From contig NZ_BBMP01000004.1 of the NCBI RefSeq assembly GCF_000755245.1, forward strand, positions 32,736 to 96,735: a stretch of DNA of 64,000 nt, in the 5' to 3' direction. This DNA is from Halococcus sediminicola. Lineage in GTDB: Archaea > Halobacteriota > Halobacteria > Halobacteriales > Halococcaceae. Position numbers and translations under genes: made by a program. Positions within the stretch are counted from its first letter, which is position 1. The number at the start of each line of letters is the position of its first letter. This document shows positions 31,930-41,927 of the stretch, one piece after another. Below the pieces are notes generated by a model that did not search any database, was not told the origin of the DNA, and saw nothing but the letters and a program-made list of their open reading frames with translations.

Positions 31930-33510
31930 CTACTCCTCGTCGAGGAAGGCGACGAGGAGTTTCTGCTGGGCCTTCCGGAGGTGGTTGTGCAGCGTCGGCG
32001 AGGAGACACCCATCGAGTCGGCGATCTCCTCGGCCGTCGAGCGCCGCGGCCATTCGTAGTAGCCCGCGAAGTACGCCGCCCGCAGCGCCGCGCGCTGTTT
32101 GTCCGTCAGCCGCTCGTCGACCGACCGCCGAACGCCCGCATCGCCCGCAACCGGGCGTTCGACGGTGTGTTTCGACAGTAGCTCCGACCCCGGATGGGCG
32201 CGCTCGAACGAATCGACCAGCGCGCGCACGTCGGTCTCGGGGGCGACTTCGATGACCATGTTCCCGACCCCGTCCTCGACGCCGTACGCGCCGACCGTTC
32301 CGCCGGCGCTGACGGCGCTGTTGACGGGTGATTCCCGAGTGATGATCTCGAAGACGCCGCCCTCCTCGTGGCTGCTGACCGACCGGCAGTCCACGACGGC
32401 CGACGATTCCGTGGCGAGGTCGAGCACGCGCTCGCTCTCGACACCCTCGACGGTGACGTACTGGAGCACCGCACCGTCGGCGGCGGGGACCACGCCATCG
32501 ACGACGTACCGACAGTCGAGGCGCTCGGTCAGCGTCGTCGAAAACGCCTGCTCGTCGGTGACCCGGAGTTCGAGCGCGACCGCCGTATCGGAGAGGAGTA
32601 ACTTCATCGTCTGGGCGGCGTTGATGGCGAAGCCGGCCACCTCGCCGAGGGCGGCGAAGCCGGCGCGCTCGCGCTCGGAGAAGGCATCCGGGCGCGTCGC
32701 CGCGACGACGAGCACCCCGTAGACGACGTCGTTGTACGACAGCGGCACGGCCGCCATCGACTCGGCGTCCTCGGTGCTCGCCTGCCACGGTCCCGCACCG
32801 CCCTCGAAGACCTCCACGTCCCCCGTCGCCGGCAGTTCGTCGGCCATCGTCGCCATGCCGCCGTCGGCGGTGGCGATCTCCACATCGGCGGTGTCGATGC
32901 CGGCTCCCGTCCGGATGGCGAACGCGCCGCTCGCGTCGCGCTCGGCGATCCACGCGAACTCGTATAGGTCGGCGCTTGCGATACGTTCACAGACCGTGGC
33001 CGCGATCTCGTCGCGCGTCGCCGCCGCGACCAACCCGCGAACGATGTCCTGGATGACGACGTTGATGCGGTCGAGCGTCGCCAGTTCGTCGCGCTGACTC
33101 TCGATACGGCGCTCGGCACGGTGTTTCGCCACCGCGTTCTCGATGCGGTTTGCGAGCACCGTGTACTGGTCGAGACCGCCGCCCTTCTGGAGGTAGTCGG
33201 TGACGCCGACCGAGATGGCCTCGCTCGCCACGTCCTCGCTTCCCTTCCCCGTCGAGAGTACGAAGGGAAGGTCTGGATGGCGCTCGCGGACCGTTTCGAG
33301 CAGTTCGAGGCCGTTCATCTCCGGCATCCGATAGTCGCTGACGACGCAATCGACGTGCTCGGCGTCGAGATACGACAGCGCCGCCGCGGCGCTCGTCTCG
33401 GCGTGGACGGTGACTCCCTTACCCACCCGTTCGAGTGCCATCGCCGCCGTCTCGACGACGTGGCGCTCGTCGTCGACGAAGAGCACGTGAACCCCATCGG
33501 CGCTGTCCAT
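31930..33510 (-). CDS. Response-regulator/GAF/HTH_10 transcription factor
   Basis: The 526-residue protein has an N-terminal receiver domain with phosphoacceptor D59 (SDYRMPEMNG), a GAF-like sensor domain (about residues 150-300), a BAT-type linker region and a C-terminal HTH_10 bacterio-opsin-activator domain (LTDKQRAALRAAYFAGYYEWPRR, STAEEIADSMGVSSPTLHNHL). The start is MDSADGVHVL; a longer frame lies in the intergenic region. The upstream gene is a hybrid sensor kinase with a nearly matching receiver domain. It probably is the output of the same pathway. The signal is unknown. Confidence 0.9.
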   Translation of the reverse strand: MDSADGVHVLFVDDERHVVETAAMALERVGKGVTVHAETSAAAALSYLDAEHVDCVVSDYRMPEMNGLELLETVRERHPDLPFVLSTGKGSEDVASEAISVGVTDYLQKGGGLDQYTVLANRIENAVAKHRAERRIESQRDELATLDRINVVIQDIVRGLVAAATRDEIAATVCERIASADLYEFAWIAERDASGAFAIRTGAGIDTADVEIATADGGMATMADELPATGDVEVFEGGAGPWQASTEDAESMAAVPLSYNDVVYGVLVVAATRPDAFSERERAGFAALGEVAGFAINAAQTMKLLLSDTAVALELRVTDEQAFSTTLTERLDCRYVVDGVVPAADGAVLQYVTVEGVESERVLDLATESSAVVDCRSVSSHEEGGVFEIITRESPVNSAVSAGGTVGAYGVEDGVGNMVIEVAPETDVRALVDSFERAHPGSELLSKHTVERPVAGDAGVRRSVDERLTDKQRAALRAAYFAGYYEWPRRSTAEEIADSMGVSSPTLHNHLRKAQQKLLVAFLDEE

Positions 33511-33587
33511 CCGTTCGCTCACTGTGTAAGATATCACAGTAGCCCCTGCGATAAAAAACAGTATGTAGCCACGCCGATAGCTTCGTC

Positions 33588-36500
33588 CTATCGCCGCGTC
33601 GTCATCGGTGTTCGTCGCCCCTCGCTCTGCTCGGTGTGGACCTCGAATCGGGCACCCTCGGCCGAATCGGCGGCCGAAATCGTCCAGCCGTGGGCGTCGG
33701 CGATCTCGCGGACGATCATCAGTCCCAATCCAGTTCCTGACTCGCTCGTCGAGTAGCCGTGTTCGAAGACCCGCTCGCGCTCGTCGGCGGGGATGCCGGG
33801 ACCGTCGTCGGCGACGAAGAAGCCCTCCTCGATCGAGCCGACGGTGACGTGGACGTCGTCGCCGGCGTGGTCGATGGCGTTGCGAAAGAGATTCTCGAAC
33901 AGCCGTAGCAGTCGATCGGGATCGCCATCGACCGTCTCCGTGAGTTCGACGTCGACGGTCGCCGCGTCGCTTTTGACCGTTCGCCACGCCCGCTCGGCGA
34001 CGGTCGCAAGCTCGACGGGTTCGGTGTCGTCGATGACGCGCCCCTGCCGGGCGAGCGTGAGCACGTCCTCGATGAGCGTGTCCATCCGGTCGACGGCCCA
34101 CAGCGCCGCCTCGTGGTGTTCTGAGTGCTGGTCGGCCTCGGCGAGTTCGAGCCGTCCGCGCGCGACGCCCATCGGACTGCGCAGGTCGTGGGAGATGACG
34201 CTCGCGAACCCGTCCAGCAGTTCGTTCTGGCGTTCGAGGTCGCGCTCGCGGCGCTTCTGGTCGGTGATGTCGGTGTAGATGGCGTAGCCGCCGCCGCTGT
34301 GCTCGCCGAGCGCGAGCGGCGCGACGTGCAACAGGAAATCGCGCACGCCGTCGGCCGTCCGCCGGCGAACGGTCGTCTGATGGCTCTCGCCGCGGGCGAG
34401 CGCCGCGTTGAGCGCCGTGGCCTCCGCTTCGTGGTCGGGTGGGACGATGTACTCGTCGACGTTCTCCCCGAGGACTTCCGTAGTATCGTAGCCGAACATC
34501 GTCTCGAAGCGTTCGTTCGCCCGGCGGACGATCGGCTCGCCGTCGACGAGTTCGTAGCGCAGCACCGCGTCGGGGACGTTCTCGAACAGCGCGGTGAGGC
34601 GGTCGCGCTCGACGACGAGGTCGCGCTCGCGGGCGGCACGGTCGAGCGCCGTCTCGGTGTTCGCCGCGAGCAGTTTCGAAAGCGAGACGTCGCGGTCGTC
34701 GAACGCGGCCGGTTCGGTCGCGCCGATGGTCAGTATGCCGTGGTCACCGAGCGATAACAGTAGCTCGCTCCTGATGGGCGTGTTCGGGTTGTGAACGCCC
34801 GACTCATGGTCGACGCGGTCGTAGCGTTCCATCTCGCCGGACTCGAAGACCGCCCACGCGAGGCTCTCGCCGCCGGTGTACGTCGGAGGGGCGTCGAACA
34901 GTTCCTCGCCAGCCTCGGAGATCACCGTTGGTCGGAGCACCCCCTCCTCGTGGAACCAGACGCCGTTCAGCTCCATGTCGAGGACGTCCTCGGCAGTCTC
35001 GACGGCGACGGTAGCGACCTCGCGGCGCGTGGTGGCGGTCATCATCTCCCGCGTGGCGTCGTGGAGCGCTTCGAGCAGCCGCTCGTGGCGCTTGTGGGCC
35101 GTGATGTCCCTGACGACGCCGACGGTACCCTCGAACCCCGTCTCCCCCTCCAGCACGGTGAGCTGGACCTCACAGGGGATGGTCTGCCCGTCGGCGACCC
35201 GCACGTCCGTCTCGTAGGAGTCGCTGACGGCGTCGACACCGTCGGCGAGCAACTGGCGAACCAGCGACCGCCCGGTGGCGACGTCGTCGGCGTCGAGCAG
35301 CGTCGAGACGTGCTCGCCGAGGAGGTCTTCCCGAGCGTACCCCGTCTCGGCGACGAGCGTGTCGTTGACGGTGCGAAATCGTCCGTCCGAGTCGAGCGTG
35401 TAGATCATGTCGCCGGCGGCGTCGAGCATTCGCCCGTAGCGGCGCAGTCGTTCCTCGCGTTCGAGGCGGTCGAGCGCCGTCGTCGCGTTCGCCGCGAGCA
35501 CGCGCGCGAGTCTGATGGTCGTGTCGTCGAACGGCTCGTCGAGCGAGGCGACGGTTATCGTCCCGTGGCCGTCGAGTGGGAGATACAGGCGGTGACGGAT
35601 GGGGATCTCGTCGCCGGGTGTGCCTCCCGAACCGACGACGACCGCCTCATTGGCGCGGAACGCCCGCCACGGAAACCCCTCGCCGCGCGCGTAGCTCGGC
35701 CGCTCGTCGAGCAGGTCCCGCGTCGCGTCGGTCACGGCGGCCGGGTCAAGCGTGTCGCGGGCGTCGTCGTGAAAGCGGACCACGGCGATGGGAAAGCCCA
35801 GAATCTCCTCGATGGTCGCCGCGACACTCTCGGCGATAGTATCCTTAGTTTCGGCGGCGACGAGTCGCCGTGTCGCCTCGTGGAGCGCCGTGACGACGCG
35901 CTCGCGCCGGCGGTGTTCGCTGACGTTGCGCCCGACGCCGACGATGCCGTGGCCACCGTTCGTCCCCACACAGCGCGTGGCGCTGAACTCGTGGGGGATG
36001 GTCTCGCCGGCTTTCGTCACGAGCGCCGATTCGACGACGGCGCGCTCGCCCGTCTCGACGATGTCGCCGACGCGCTCGGTGATGCGCTCGTGGTCCTCGC
36101 TCGGCACGAACTCCCGATAGTTCATCCGCGCGATCTCCGGATCGGTGTAGCCGACGACCGACGCGAACTCCTCGTTCCAGCGGACCATCTCCCCCTCGGT
36201 GTCGAAGGCGTACGCCGGGTCGGGCAGCGCCTCGAAGATGGCCTCGGTGAGCGCGCGCTCCTCGTCGAGGGCCTGCTCGCGGTCGCGCCGCGCGGAGACG
36301 TCCCTGAACACGCCGTGGAGGAGCGTCCGCTCGCCGATTTCGACGACGCGCGCCCTGATTTCGACCGGCACCGTCTCGCCGTCGGCGGTTTCGACCACGA
36401 CGTCCGAGCCGTCGGGAAACCGGGCGACGTCGTTGCCCGGGTCACCGAGATGGCGCTCGAAGAGGTCGCGGTAGCGCTCTGTTTCCCCCTCGGGATGGAG

Positions 36501-37061
36501 GTCCGTCTGGTCCATCCCGACGATGTCCTCGCGTGAACGGTCGAGCAGTGCCTCGGCGGCGACGTTCGCCTCGACGATCCGTCCAGTATCGGCGTCGGCC
36601 ACCAACACCGCATCCGGGGCGGCGTCGATGAGCGAGCGGTACTTCCGCTCGGAGCGTTCGAGCGCGCGCTCGGCACGGTAGCTCTCGACGGCGTTGGCGA
36701 TGCGGTTGGCGAGCAGTTCGTAGCCTTCACCGCCCGACCCCTTCCGGAGGTAGTCGGTGACGCCGGCCGAGATGGCCTCGCTGGCGACGCCCTCGCCGCC
36801 CTCGCCGGTGAAGAGGATAAAGGGGAGGTTCGGATGGCTCTTGCGCACCGTTTCGAGCAGTTCGAGACCGTTCATCTCCGGCATTCGGTAGTCGCTGACG
36901 ATGCAATCGACCTCCGCGGCGGCGACGTGTTCGAGCGCCGCATTGACGGCCGTCTCGGTCGTGACGTCCAGCCTGTCGTCGATGCGTTCGAGATACGTCC
37001 CGGCGAGGTCCGCGACCGCCGGTTCGTCGTCGACCATCAGCACCGAAATCCCCTCGGTCAT
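33588..37061 (-). CDS. Hybrid sensor histidine kinase with N-terminal receiver and multiple PAS/GAF domains
   Basis: The 1157-residue protein starts with a receiver domain (D57 in SDYRMPEMNG). PAS domains follow at about residues 140-255, 265-390, 545-665 and 815-945, with GAF-type domains at about 395-540 and 670-810. Kinase core marks are H958 in ISHDLRSP, an N-box LFENLFRNAIDHA, G1 DDGPGIP and a GTGLGLMIV segment. No transmembrane helix is visible, so the sensor is cytoplasmic. It sits directly before the HTH_10 regulator, with 77 bp between. It may phosphorylate its own receiver or the partner's. Confidence 0.92.
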   Translation of the reverse strand: MTEGISVLMVDDEPAVADLAGTYLERIDDRLDVTTETAVNAALEHVAAAEVDCIVSDYRMPEMNGLELLETVRKSHPNLPFILFTGEGGEGVASEAISAGVTDYLRKGSGGEGYELLANRIANAVESYRAERALERSERKYRSLIDAAPDAVLVADADTGRIVEANVAAEALLDRSREDIVGMDQTDLHPEGETERYRDLFERHLGDPGNDVARFPDGSDVVVETADGETVPVEIRARVVEIGERTLLHGVFRDVSARRDREQALDEERALTEAIFEALPDPAYAFDTEGEMVRWNEEFASVVGYTDPEIARMNYREFVPSEDHERITERVGDIVETGERAVVESALVTKAGETIPHEFSATRCVGTNGGHGIVGVGRNVSEHRRRERVVTALHEATRRLVAAETKDTIAESVAATIEEILGFPIAVVRFHDDARDTLDPAAVTDATRDLLDERPSYARGEGFPWRAFRANEAVVVGSGGTPGDEIPIRHRLYLPLDGHGTITVASLDEPFDDTTIRLARVLAANATTALDRLEREERLRRYGRMLDAAGDMIYTLDSDGRFRTVNDTLVAETGYAREDLLGEHVSTLLDADDVATGRSLVRQLLADGVDAVSDSYETDVRVADGQTIPCEVQLTVLEGETGFEGTVGVVRDITAHKRHERLLEALHDATREMMTATTRREVATVAVETAEDVLDMELNGVWFHEEGVLRPTVISEAGEELFDAPPTYTGGESLAWAVFESGEMERYDRVDHESGVHNPNTPIRSELLLSLGDHGILTIGATEPAAFDDRDVSLSKLLAANTETALDRAARERDLVVERDRLTALFENVPDAVLRYELVDGEPIVRRANERFETMFGYDTTEVLGENVDEYIVPPDHEAEATALNAALARGESHQTTVRRRTADGVRDFLLHVAPLALGEHSGGGYAIYTDITDQKRRERDLERQNELLDGFASVISHDLRSPMGVARGRLELAEADQHSEHHEAALWAVDRMDTLIEDVLTLARQGRVIDDTEPVELATVAERAWRTVKSDAATVDVELTETVDGDPDRLLRLFENLFRNAIDHAGDDVHVTVGSIEEGFFVADDGPGIPADERERVFEHGYSTSESGTGLGLMIVREIADAHGWTISAADSAEGARFEVHTEQSEGRRTPMTTRR

Positions 37062-37175
37062 CCTCGGTGTATCCGAATGCCACCGGAATGAGAAAAACCT
37101 GTCTCCGGGTCGCCATCGACGGCCGCCACCCGCGTGTCCGTGGAAGCTTTAGCCCCCGCGGTCGTGTGGCCGGGC

Positions 37176-37742
37176 ATGGTCCTCGAAGAGTCCACGCGCG
37201 ACCTCGAACGCGGCGACCCGGCCCCCGAGTTCGAACTGCCCGGCGCGGACGGCGAGACGTATTCGCTCGCCGATTTCTCCCACTATCGAGCACTGCTGGT
37301 CGTCTTCACCTGCAATCACTGTCCGTACGCACAGGCGAAGGTGGAACCGCTCAACGGTCTCGCGAACGCCTACGACGACGTCGCCGTCGTCGGCATCAAC
37401 CCCAACGACGCCGACGAATATCCCGACGACTCCGTAGAGCGGATGCAGGAACTCGTCGCCGACGGCACCGTCCAGTACGACGCCTATCTGCACGACGAGT
37501 CACAGGCGGTCGCGCGGGCCTACGGTGCGGTCTGTACGCCCGACCCGTTCCTCTTTCGCAACGGGGATGCTGGGTTCGAACTCGCGTATCATGGTCGCCT
37601 CGACGACGCCACCGGCCCGGACGAACGGCCGTCGGGCGAACCGGGCTTCGAGATGGCCGGAGCCATCGAATCGGTGCTTTCGGGGGTGCCGGTCGACCAG
37701 CAGTTTCGGCCCTCGCGTGGCTGTTCGATCAAGTGGAAGTAG
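37176..37742 (+). CDS. Thioredoxin-fold redoxin (AhpC/TSA-like)
   Basis: The 188-residue protein has a redoxin fold with the active-site CNHCPY (C46, C49), preceded by VVFTCNHC and followed by a GINPNDADEYPDD segment. It could reduce peroxides or act as a thiol-disulfide oxidoreductase. The start MVLEESTRDL is preferred over an ATG 14 codons upstream. It lies between the divergent kinase operon and an AMP-ligase gene. The Asn-His between the cysteines is usual for this subgroup. Confidence 0.85.
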   Translation: MVLEESTRDLERGDPAPEFELPGADGETYSLADFSHYRALLVVFTCNHCPYAQAKVEPLNGLANAYDDVAVVGINPNDADEYPDDSVERMQELVADGTVQYDAYLHDESQAVARAYGAVCTPDPFLFRNGDAGFELAYHGRLDDATGPDERPSGEPGFEMAGAIESVLSGVPVDQQFRPSRGCSIKWK

Positions 37743-37809
37743 CCGACTCACCACCCACGGTATGTGAACAATTACCGTGGGGAAGAATCATTAGCTGTCG
37801 GCCGTAGGA

Positions 37810-39459
37810 ATGAGTATGCCCGGAGGCAGCGACCAGACACTTCGACCCTTCCTGTGGCGCGCAGAGCGAATGTATCCCGACGTCGAGATCGTCTCGCGCA
37901 CCCACGACGGCATCGAGCGCTACGACTACGCGGAGTTCGGCGAGCGCGTCGCCCGACTGGCGAACGCCCTCGACGAGAGTGGTATTAGCGACGACGCCCG
38001 TGTTGGGACCTTCTGTTGGAACCATCACCGCCACTTCGAGACGTACTTCGCCGTACCCGACTCGGGCCGGCAACTCCACACCATCAATCCCCTCCTGCCG
38101 GACGAGCACATCCAGTACATCGTCCAGAACGCGAGCGACGAACTCCTGTTCGTGGACCCGTCGTTGTTCGAAAAACTCGCCGGCGCGGTCGACGAGGACG
38201 CGTTCGCTTCGGTACGGAAATTCGTCGTAATGGGCGAGGAGATACCCGAGACGGACCTCGACTGCGTGGACTACGAATCGTTCATCGACGGGCACAGTGA
38301 CGAATACGACTGGCCGGCGCTCTCCGAGGAGCGCCCTGCCGGGATGTGTTACACCTCGGGCACCACCGGTAAACCAAAAGGTGTGGAATACACTCAGGGG
38401 ATGCTCTGGTCGCACACGATGGCGACCCTCACGCCCCAGGGGCTGGGTCTCGACGACACCGACGTGGTGATGCCGGTCGTCCCGATGTTCCACGTCAACG
38501 CGTGGGGGATGCCGTTCACCTCGACGGCAGCGGGCGCGAAACACGTCTATCCGGGCCCCTCGCCCGATCCCGCCGACATCGCCCGCCTCATCCAAGAGGA
38601 GGGCGTCACCATCACCGCTGGCGTGCCCACGGTGTGGCTGGGACTGCTCGACTACATGAAAGAAAACGAGGTCGACCTCTCCTCGCTCGAACAGGTCATC
38701 ATCGGCGGGAGCGCCGCGCCCGAGTCGGTGATTCGGCGCTTCGACGAGCACGGGGTGGACGTGCTCCACGCGTGGGGGATGACCGAGATGAGTCCCATCG
38801 GGTCGGTCGCCAGACTCAAAGACGGGATGGACGAGTGGGACGACGCCGACCGCTACCAAAAGCGCGCCAAACAGGGCCTGATGGTTCCTGGGCTAGAGTT
38901 CAAAGTCATCGACGAGGACGACGAAGAGATCGTGTGGGACGGCGAGGAGTTCGGCGAGCTATGGGTCCGCGGGCCGTGGGTCACGACCGAATACTTCGAG
39001 CGCCCCGAGGCCAACGAGGAGGACTTCGAAGATGGGTGGCTCAAGACGGGTGACGTGGTGAGCGTCGATCCCGAGGGCTACATCAAGATCGTCGACCGCG
39101 CGAAGGACGTCATCAAGTCGGGTGGCGAGTGGATATCGAGCGTGGAACTCGAAAACGCGCTGATGGCCCACGACGACGTGAGCGAGGCCACCGTGGTAGG
39201 GGTGCCCCACGAGCGCTGGCAGGAGCGGCCCGTCGCCTTCGTCGTCGGCGAGGAGCGCGAATCGCTGAAGGAGGAACTGCTCGATCTCGTGCGCGAGGAC
39301 TACCCGAAGTGGTGGGTGCCCGACGACGTGGTGTTCATCGACGAGGTACCCAAAACGGCGACCGGAAAGTTCTCGAAGAAGGACCTCCGCGAGGAGTATT
39401 CCGACGAGTCGCTCGTCGCGGGCAAAGCGCCGGCGGAGGCCGCTCCCGAGGACGAATAG
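37810..39459 (+). CDS. AMP-dependent acyl-CoA synthetase
   Basis: The 549-residue protein has the adenylate-forming signature YTSGTTGKPKGVEYT, LHAWGMTEMSP in the A5 region, and a C-terminal domain with KTGDVVSVDPEGYIKIVDRAKD and the A10 lysine motif PKTATGKFSKKDLRE. It activates a carboxylic acid as an acyl-AMP and then forms the acyl-CoA. It resembles medium/long-chain fatty-acid CoA ligases. It is followed on the same strand by an acyl-CoA dehydrogenase gene. A second start (MPGGSDQT) two codons later is possible. Confidence 0.93.
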   Translation: MSMPGGSDQTLRPFLWRAERMYPDVEIVSRTHDGIERYDYAEFGERVARLANALDESGISDDARVGTFCWNHHRHFETYFAVPDSGRQLHTINPLLPDEHIQYIVQNASDELLFVDPSLFEKLAGAVDEDAFASVRKFVVMGEEIPETDLDCVDYESFIDGHSDEYDWPALSEERPAGMCYTSGTTGKPKGVEYTQGMLWSHTMATLTPQGLGLDDTDVVMPVVPMFHVNAWGMPFTSTAAGAKHVYPGPSPDPADIARLIQEEGVTITAGVPTVWLGLLDYMKENEVDLSSLEQVIIGGSAAPESVIRRFDEHGVDVLHAWGMTEMSPIGSVARLKDGMDEWDDADRYQKRAKQGLMVPGLEFKVIDEDDEEIVWDGEEFGELWVRGPWVTTEYFERPEANEEDFEDGWLKTGDVVSVDPEGYIKIVDRAKDVIKSGGEWISSVELENALMAHDDVSEATVVGVPHERWQERPVAFVVGEERESLKEELLDLVREDYPKWWVPDDVVFIDEVPKTATGKFSKKDLREEYSDESLVAGKAPAEAAPEDE

Positions 39460-39531
39460 CGAGTCGACAACTCTCCACGACCCGTTGCCGGTTTACACGA
39501 GTTATTTGGGTCGCGCCCCCGACGTGGGGAC

Positions 39532-40680
39532 ATGGAGCTACTGGACGAGTCCATCGTTCCCGAACACGCCCGCGAGGTGAAACAGGACGCCCACGAGTTC
39601 GCCGAGGAGTACATCGCGCCCAACGCCGAGGAATACTTCGAAAGCGGCGAGTACCCGTGGGAGATCCTCGAAGCCGGCCAAGAGGCGGGGCTGGTCGCCC
39701 AAGACATCAACGAGGACCTCGGCGGACGGAACCTCGACCTCCAGCAGATGCTCGCCATCGGCGAGGAGTTCTACAGGGCCGACGCGGGCATCGCGCTCAC
39801 GCTCCAACTGGCGAGCTTCGGCGCGGAGATCGTCGAGAAGTATGGAAATAAAGACCAACACGAGGAGTATCTCCGCCCGGTCGCCGAGTGCGAGCAGATC
39901 ACCGGCTTGGCAGTGTCGGAGCCCCAGACCGGCAGCGACCTCGCCGGGATGCAGACCACCGCCGAGAAGGACGGCGACGAGTGGGTCCTCAATGGCGAGA
40001 AATACTGGGTCGGCAACGCCGTCGAGGGCGATTGGCTCACCGTCTACGCCAAGACGGACGACTCCGACGACCGCTACTCGAACTTCTCGATGTTCATCGT
40101 GCCCACGGACGCGCCGGGCTACGAGGCCGAGCACATCCCCGAGAAGATGGGCTTTCGCGCCTCGAAACAGGGCCACATCTTCTTCGAGGACTGCCGGATC
40201 CCCGAGGCGAACCTCGTCGGCAACGAGGGGACGGGTTTCTACATGCTCGCCGAGTTCTTCAACCACGGCCGTATCGTCGTCGGCGGTCACGGGTTGGGTC
40301 TCGCCGCGGCAGCCATCGAGGAGGCCTGGGAGTTCGTCCACGACCGCGACGCCTTCGGCCGCGAGGTCAGCGAGTTTCAGTCGGTGCAGCACGATCTGGC
40401 GGACATGCTCATCGACTTCGAACGCGCCCGCGCGCTCAACTGGCGCGCCGCCGAGAAGGTAGCCAATCAGGACAACGCGGGCTACTGGGCCGCGTTGGCG
40501 AAAGCGAACTCGACCGAGACCGCCGTCGACTGTGCCGAGAAAGGGATGCAACTCCACGGCGGGCGCTCCGTGTTGACCGAGAACCGCATCGCGCGCGTCT
40601 ATCGTGACTGCCGGATCCCCGTCATCTACGAGGGAGCCAACGCCGTCCAGCGCAACCTGATCTACAGCCAGCGCCAGTAG
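39532..40680 (+). CDS. Acyl-CoA dehydrogenase
   Basis: The 382-residue protein has ACAD marks: LAVSEPQTGSDLAGMQTTAE (flavin and substrate contacts), WVLNGEKYWVGNAVEGDW, HGRIVVGGHGLG, QLHGGRSVLTENRIARVYRD, and the catalytic-Glu-bearing IYEGANAVQRN near the C-terminus. It oxidises acyl-CoA to enoyl-CoA with FAD. It lies directly after the acyl-CoA ligase gene, so a fatty-acid or related beta-oxidation step is likely. Its substrate chain length is not shown by sequence. Confidence 0.94.
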   Translation: MELLDESIVPEHAREVKQDAHEFAEEYIAPNAEEYFESGEYPWEILEAGQEAGLVAQDINEDLGGRNLDLQQMLAIGEEFYRADAGIALTLQLASFGAEIVEKYGNKDQHEEYLRPVAECEQITGLAVSEPQTGSDLAGMQTTAEKDGDEWVLNGEKYWVGNAVEGDWLTVYAKTDDSDDRYSNFSMFIVPTDAPGYEAEHIPEKMGFRASKQGHIFFEDCRIPEANLVGNEGTGFYMLAEFFNHGRIVVGGHGLGLAAAAIEEAWEFVHDRDAFGREVSEFQSVQHDLADMLIDFERARALNWRAAEKVANQDNAGYWAALAKANSTETAVDCAEKGMQLHGGRSVLTENRIARVYRDCRIPVIYEGANAVQRNLIYSQRQ

Positions 40681-40695
40681 ATAACCACCGCTCGA

Positions 40696-41889
40696 TCAGA
40701 AATCCTCGCTGAGAATCACCTCCTGCGCCGGAAACATCCCGTCGAGACGCGCCGCCACCTCGTCCGATTCGACGGCGAGGTCGCCGGCCATCCTTGCCCG
40801 TTCGATCGAGAAATGGCCGACGAACAGCTGTGAGAGCGTCGTAATCCCGACTCTCGCGTCCGGCGACTCGTCCACACGAGTGCAGGTCGCCGCGCCGTCT
40901 TCCACCGCGAGCGCGAACGTGTCGTCGTTCCACGCGGCGGTCGAGTCGTCGACCGAGAGGACAACGCGGCCCTCGGCGGGCGTGGGATAGTCGAGGGTGG
41001 CGAGCGCCTGCTCGACGTCGACGAGACGGACCATTCCGCCGGGCGTCAGTTCGCAGTCGATGGCACGCGGGTCGTCGACGAGATCGAGGAGGGGCCAGTC
41101 GAGGCGGCCGCGGATGCGGACGCGCTCGACCTGCGAGTCGTGGTAGTACAGGAATCGAAGGAGATCGAGAAACGCTTCGTGGTCGATCGCGTTGCATTCC
41201 TTGACCCACATCGTTCGCCCGTCGTCGGTTTCGACGTCGTAGACGACGTAGCCCCGGAGGTCGCCGTTTCGCTCCACACCGTAGACGTAGGGGTCGTTCT
41301 CGCGACCGGTGAAAATCCGATCGCGCCACCACTCCTCGCTGCGGCGCATCCAGAGCGAGACGCCCTCGCCGCCGGCCGCGAGCACCGGATTCATCGCCGC
41401 GAAATCGTCGGCACTCAGCCGGCGGAACTCGCCGCCGTCGGTCCCCGCCGCGAAGGCGAGTGCCTCGGGATCGCACTCGTAGATCGCCGTGGTGCCGGCC
41501 CGTGCCCAGCCGTACCGTCGGTAGAAGGCGTACTCGAACGGCCAGAGCGCGGAGAGATACTGGTCCCGTTCGCGGTACTCGACGAGCGATTCGCGGAGCA
41601 GTCGGGCGATCAGTCCCTGCCGGCGGTTTTCGGGTGGGGTGGCGACGCCCGCGAGTCCCGCCAGCGGGTGCTCGCCGCCGCGTACCGTCGTCGTGAACCA
41701 GTGGTGAGTAGCGGTACAGAGCAGTTCGTCACTGTCGAACAGACCGCGGCGCGCGCCGGGTCTCGCTCGCCGCGGGAGGTCGTCGACGTTTTCGGAGATT
41801 TCCGACGGTTCGGCGGGGCTGAAGGCGTACTGATGGATCGCCCGGAACTCGTAGATGCGGTCGTCTGGAACTGAGCGGTACGTTGGCAT
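40696..41889 (-). CDS. Eis-like GNAT acetyltransferase
   Basis: The 397-residue protein has an N-terminal GNAT acetyltransferase domain (LAGLAGVATPPENRRQGLIARLL acetyl-CoA loop), a second acetyltransferase-like domain and a C-terminal SCP2-like region, the three-part layout of the Eis family. Eis enzymes acetylate amines with acetyl-CoA. The substrate is unknown. It is convergent with the acyl-CoA dehydrogenase gene. Confidence 0.85.
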   Translation of the reverse strand: MPTYRSVPDDRIYEFRAIHQYAFSPAEPSEISENVDDLPRRARPGARRGLFDSDELLCTATHHWFTTTVRGGEHPLAGLAGVATPPENRRQGLIARLLRESLVEYRERDQYLSALWPFEYAFYRRYGWARAGTTAIYECDPEALAFAAGTDGGEFRRLSADDFAAMNPVLAAGGEGVSLWMRRSEEWWRDRIFTGRENDPYVYGVERNGDLRGYVVYDVETDDGRTMWVKECNAIDHEAFLDLLRFLYYHDSQVERVRIRGRLDWPLLDLVDDPRAIDCELTPGGMVRLVDVEQALATLDYPTPAEGRVVLSVDDSTAAWNDDTFALAVEDGAATCTRVDESPDARVGITTLSQLFVGHFSIERARMAGDLAVESDEVAARLDGMFPAQEVILSEDF

Positions 41890-41927
41890 GATCGTCCTGC
41901 AGTCCGACCGGTGAAATAACTGGCCCG

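Noticed and set aside
34791-36536. A 581-residue frame opposite the histidine kinase.
   Set aside because: It is an antisense shadow of a GC-rich gene; the kinase has intact domains and its reverse frame has none.
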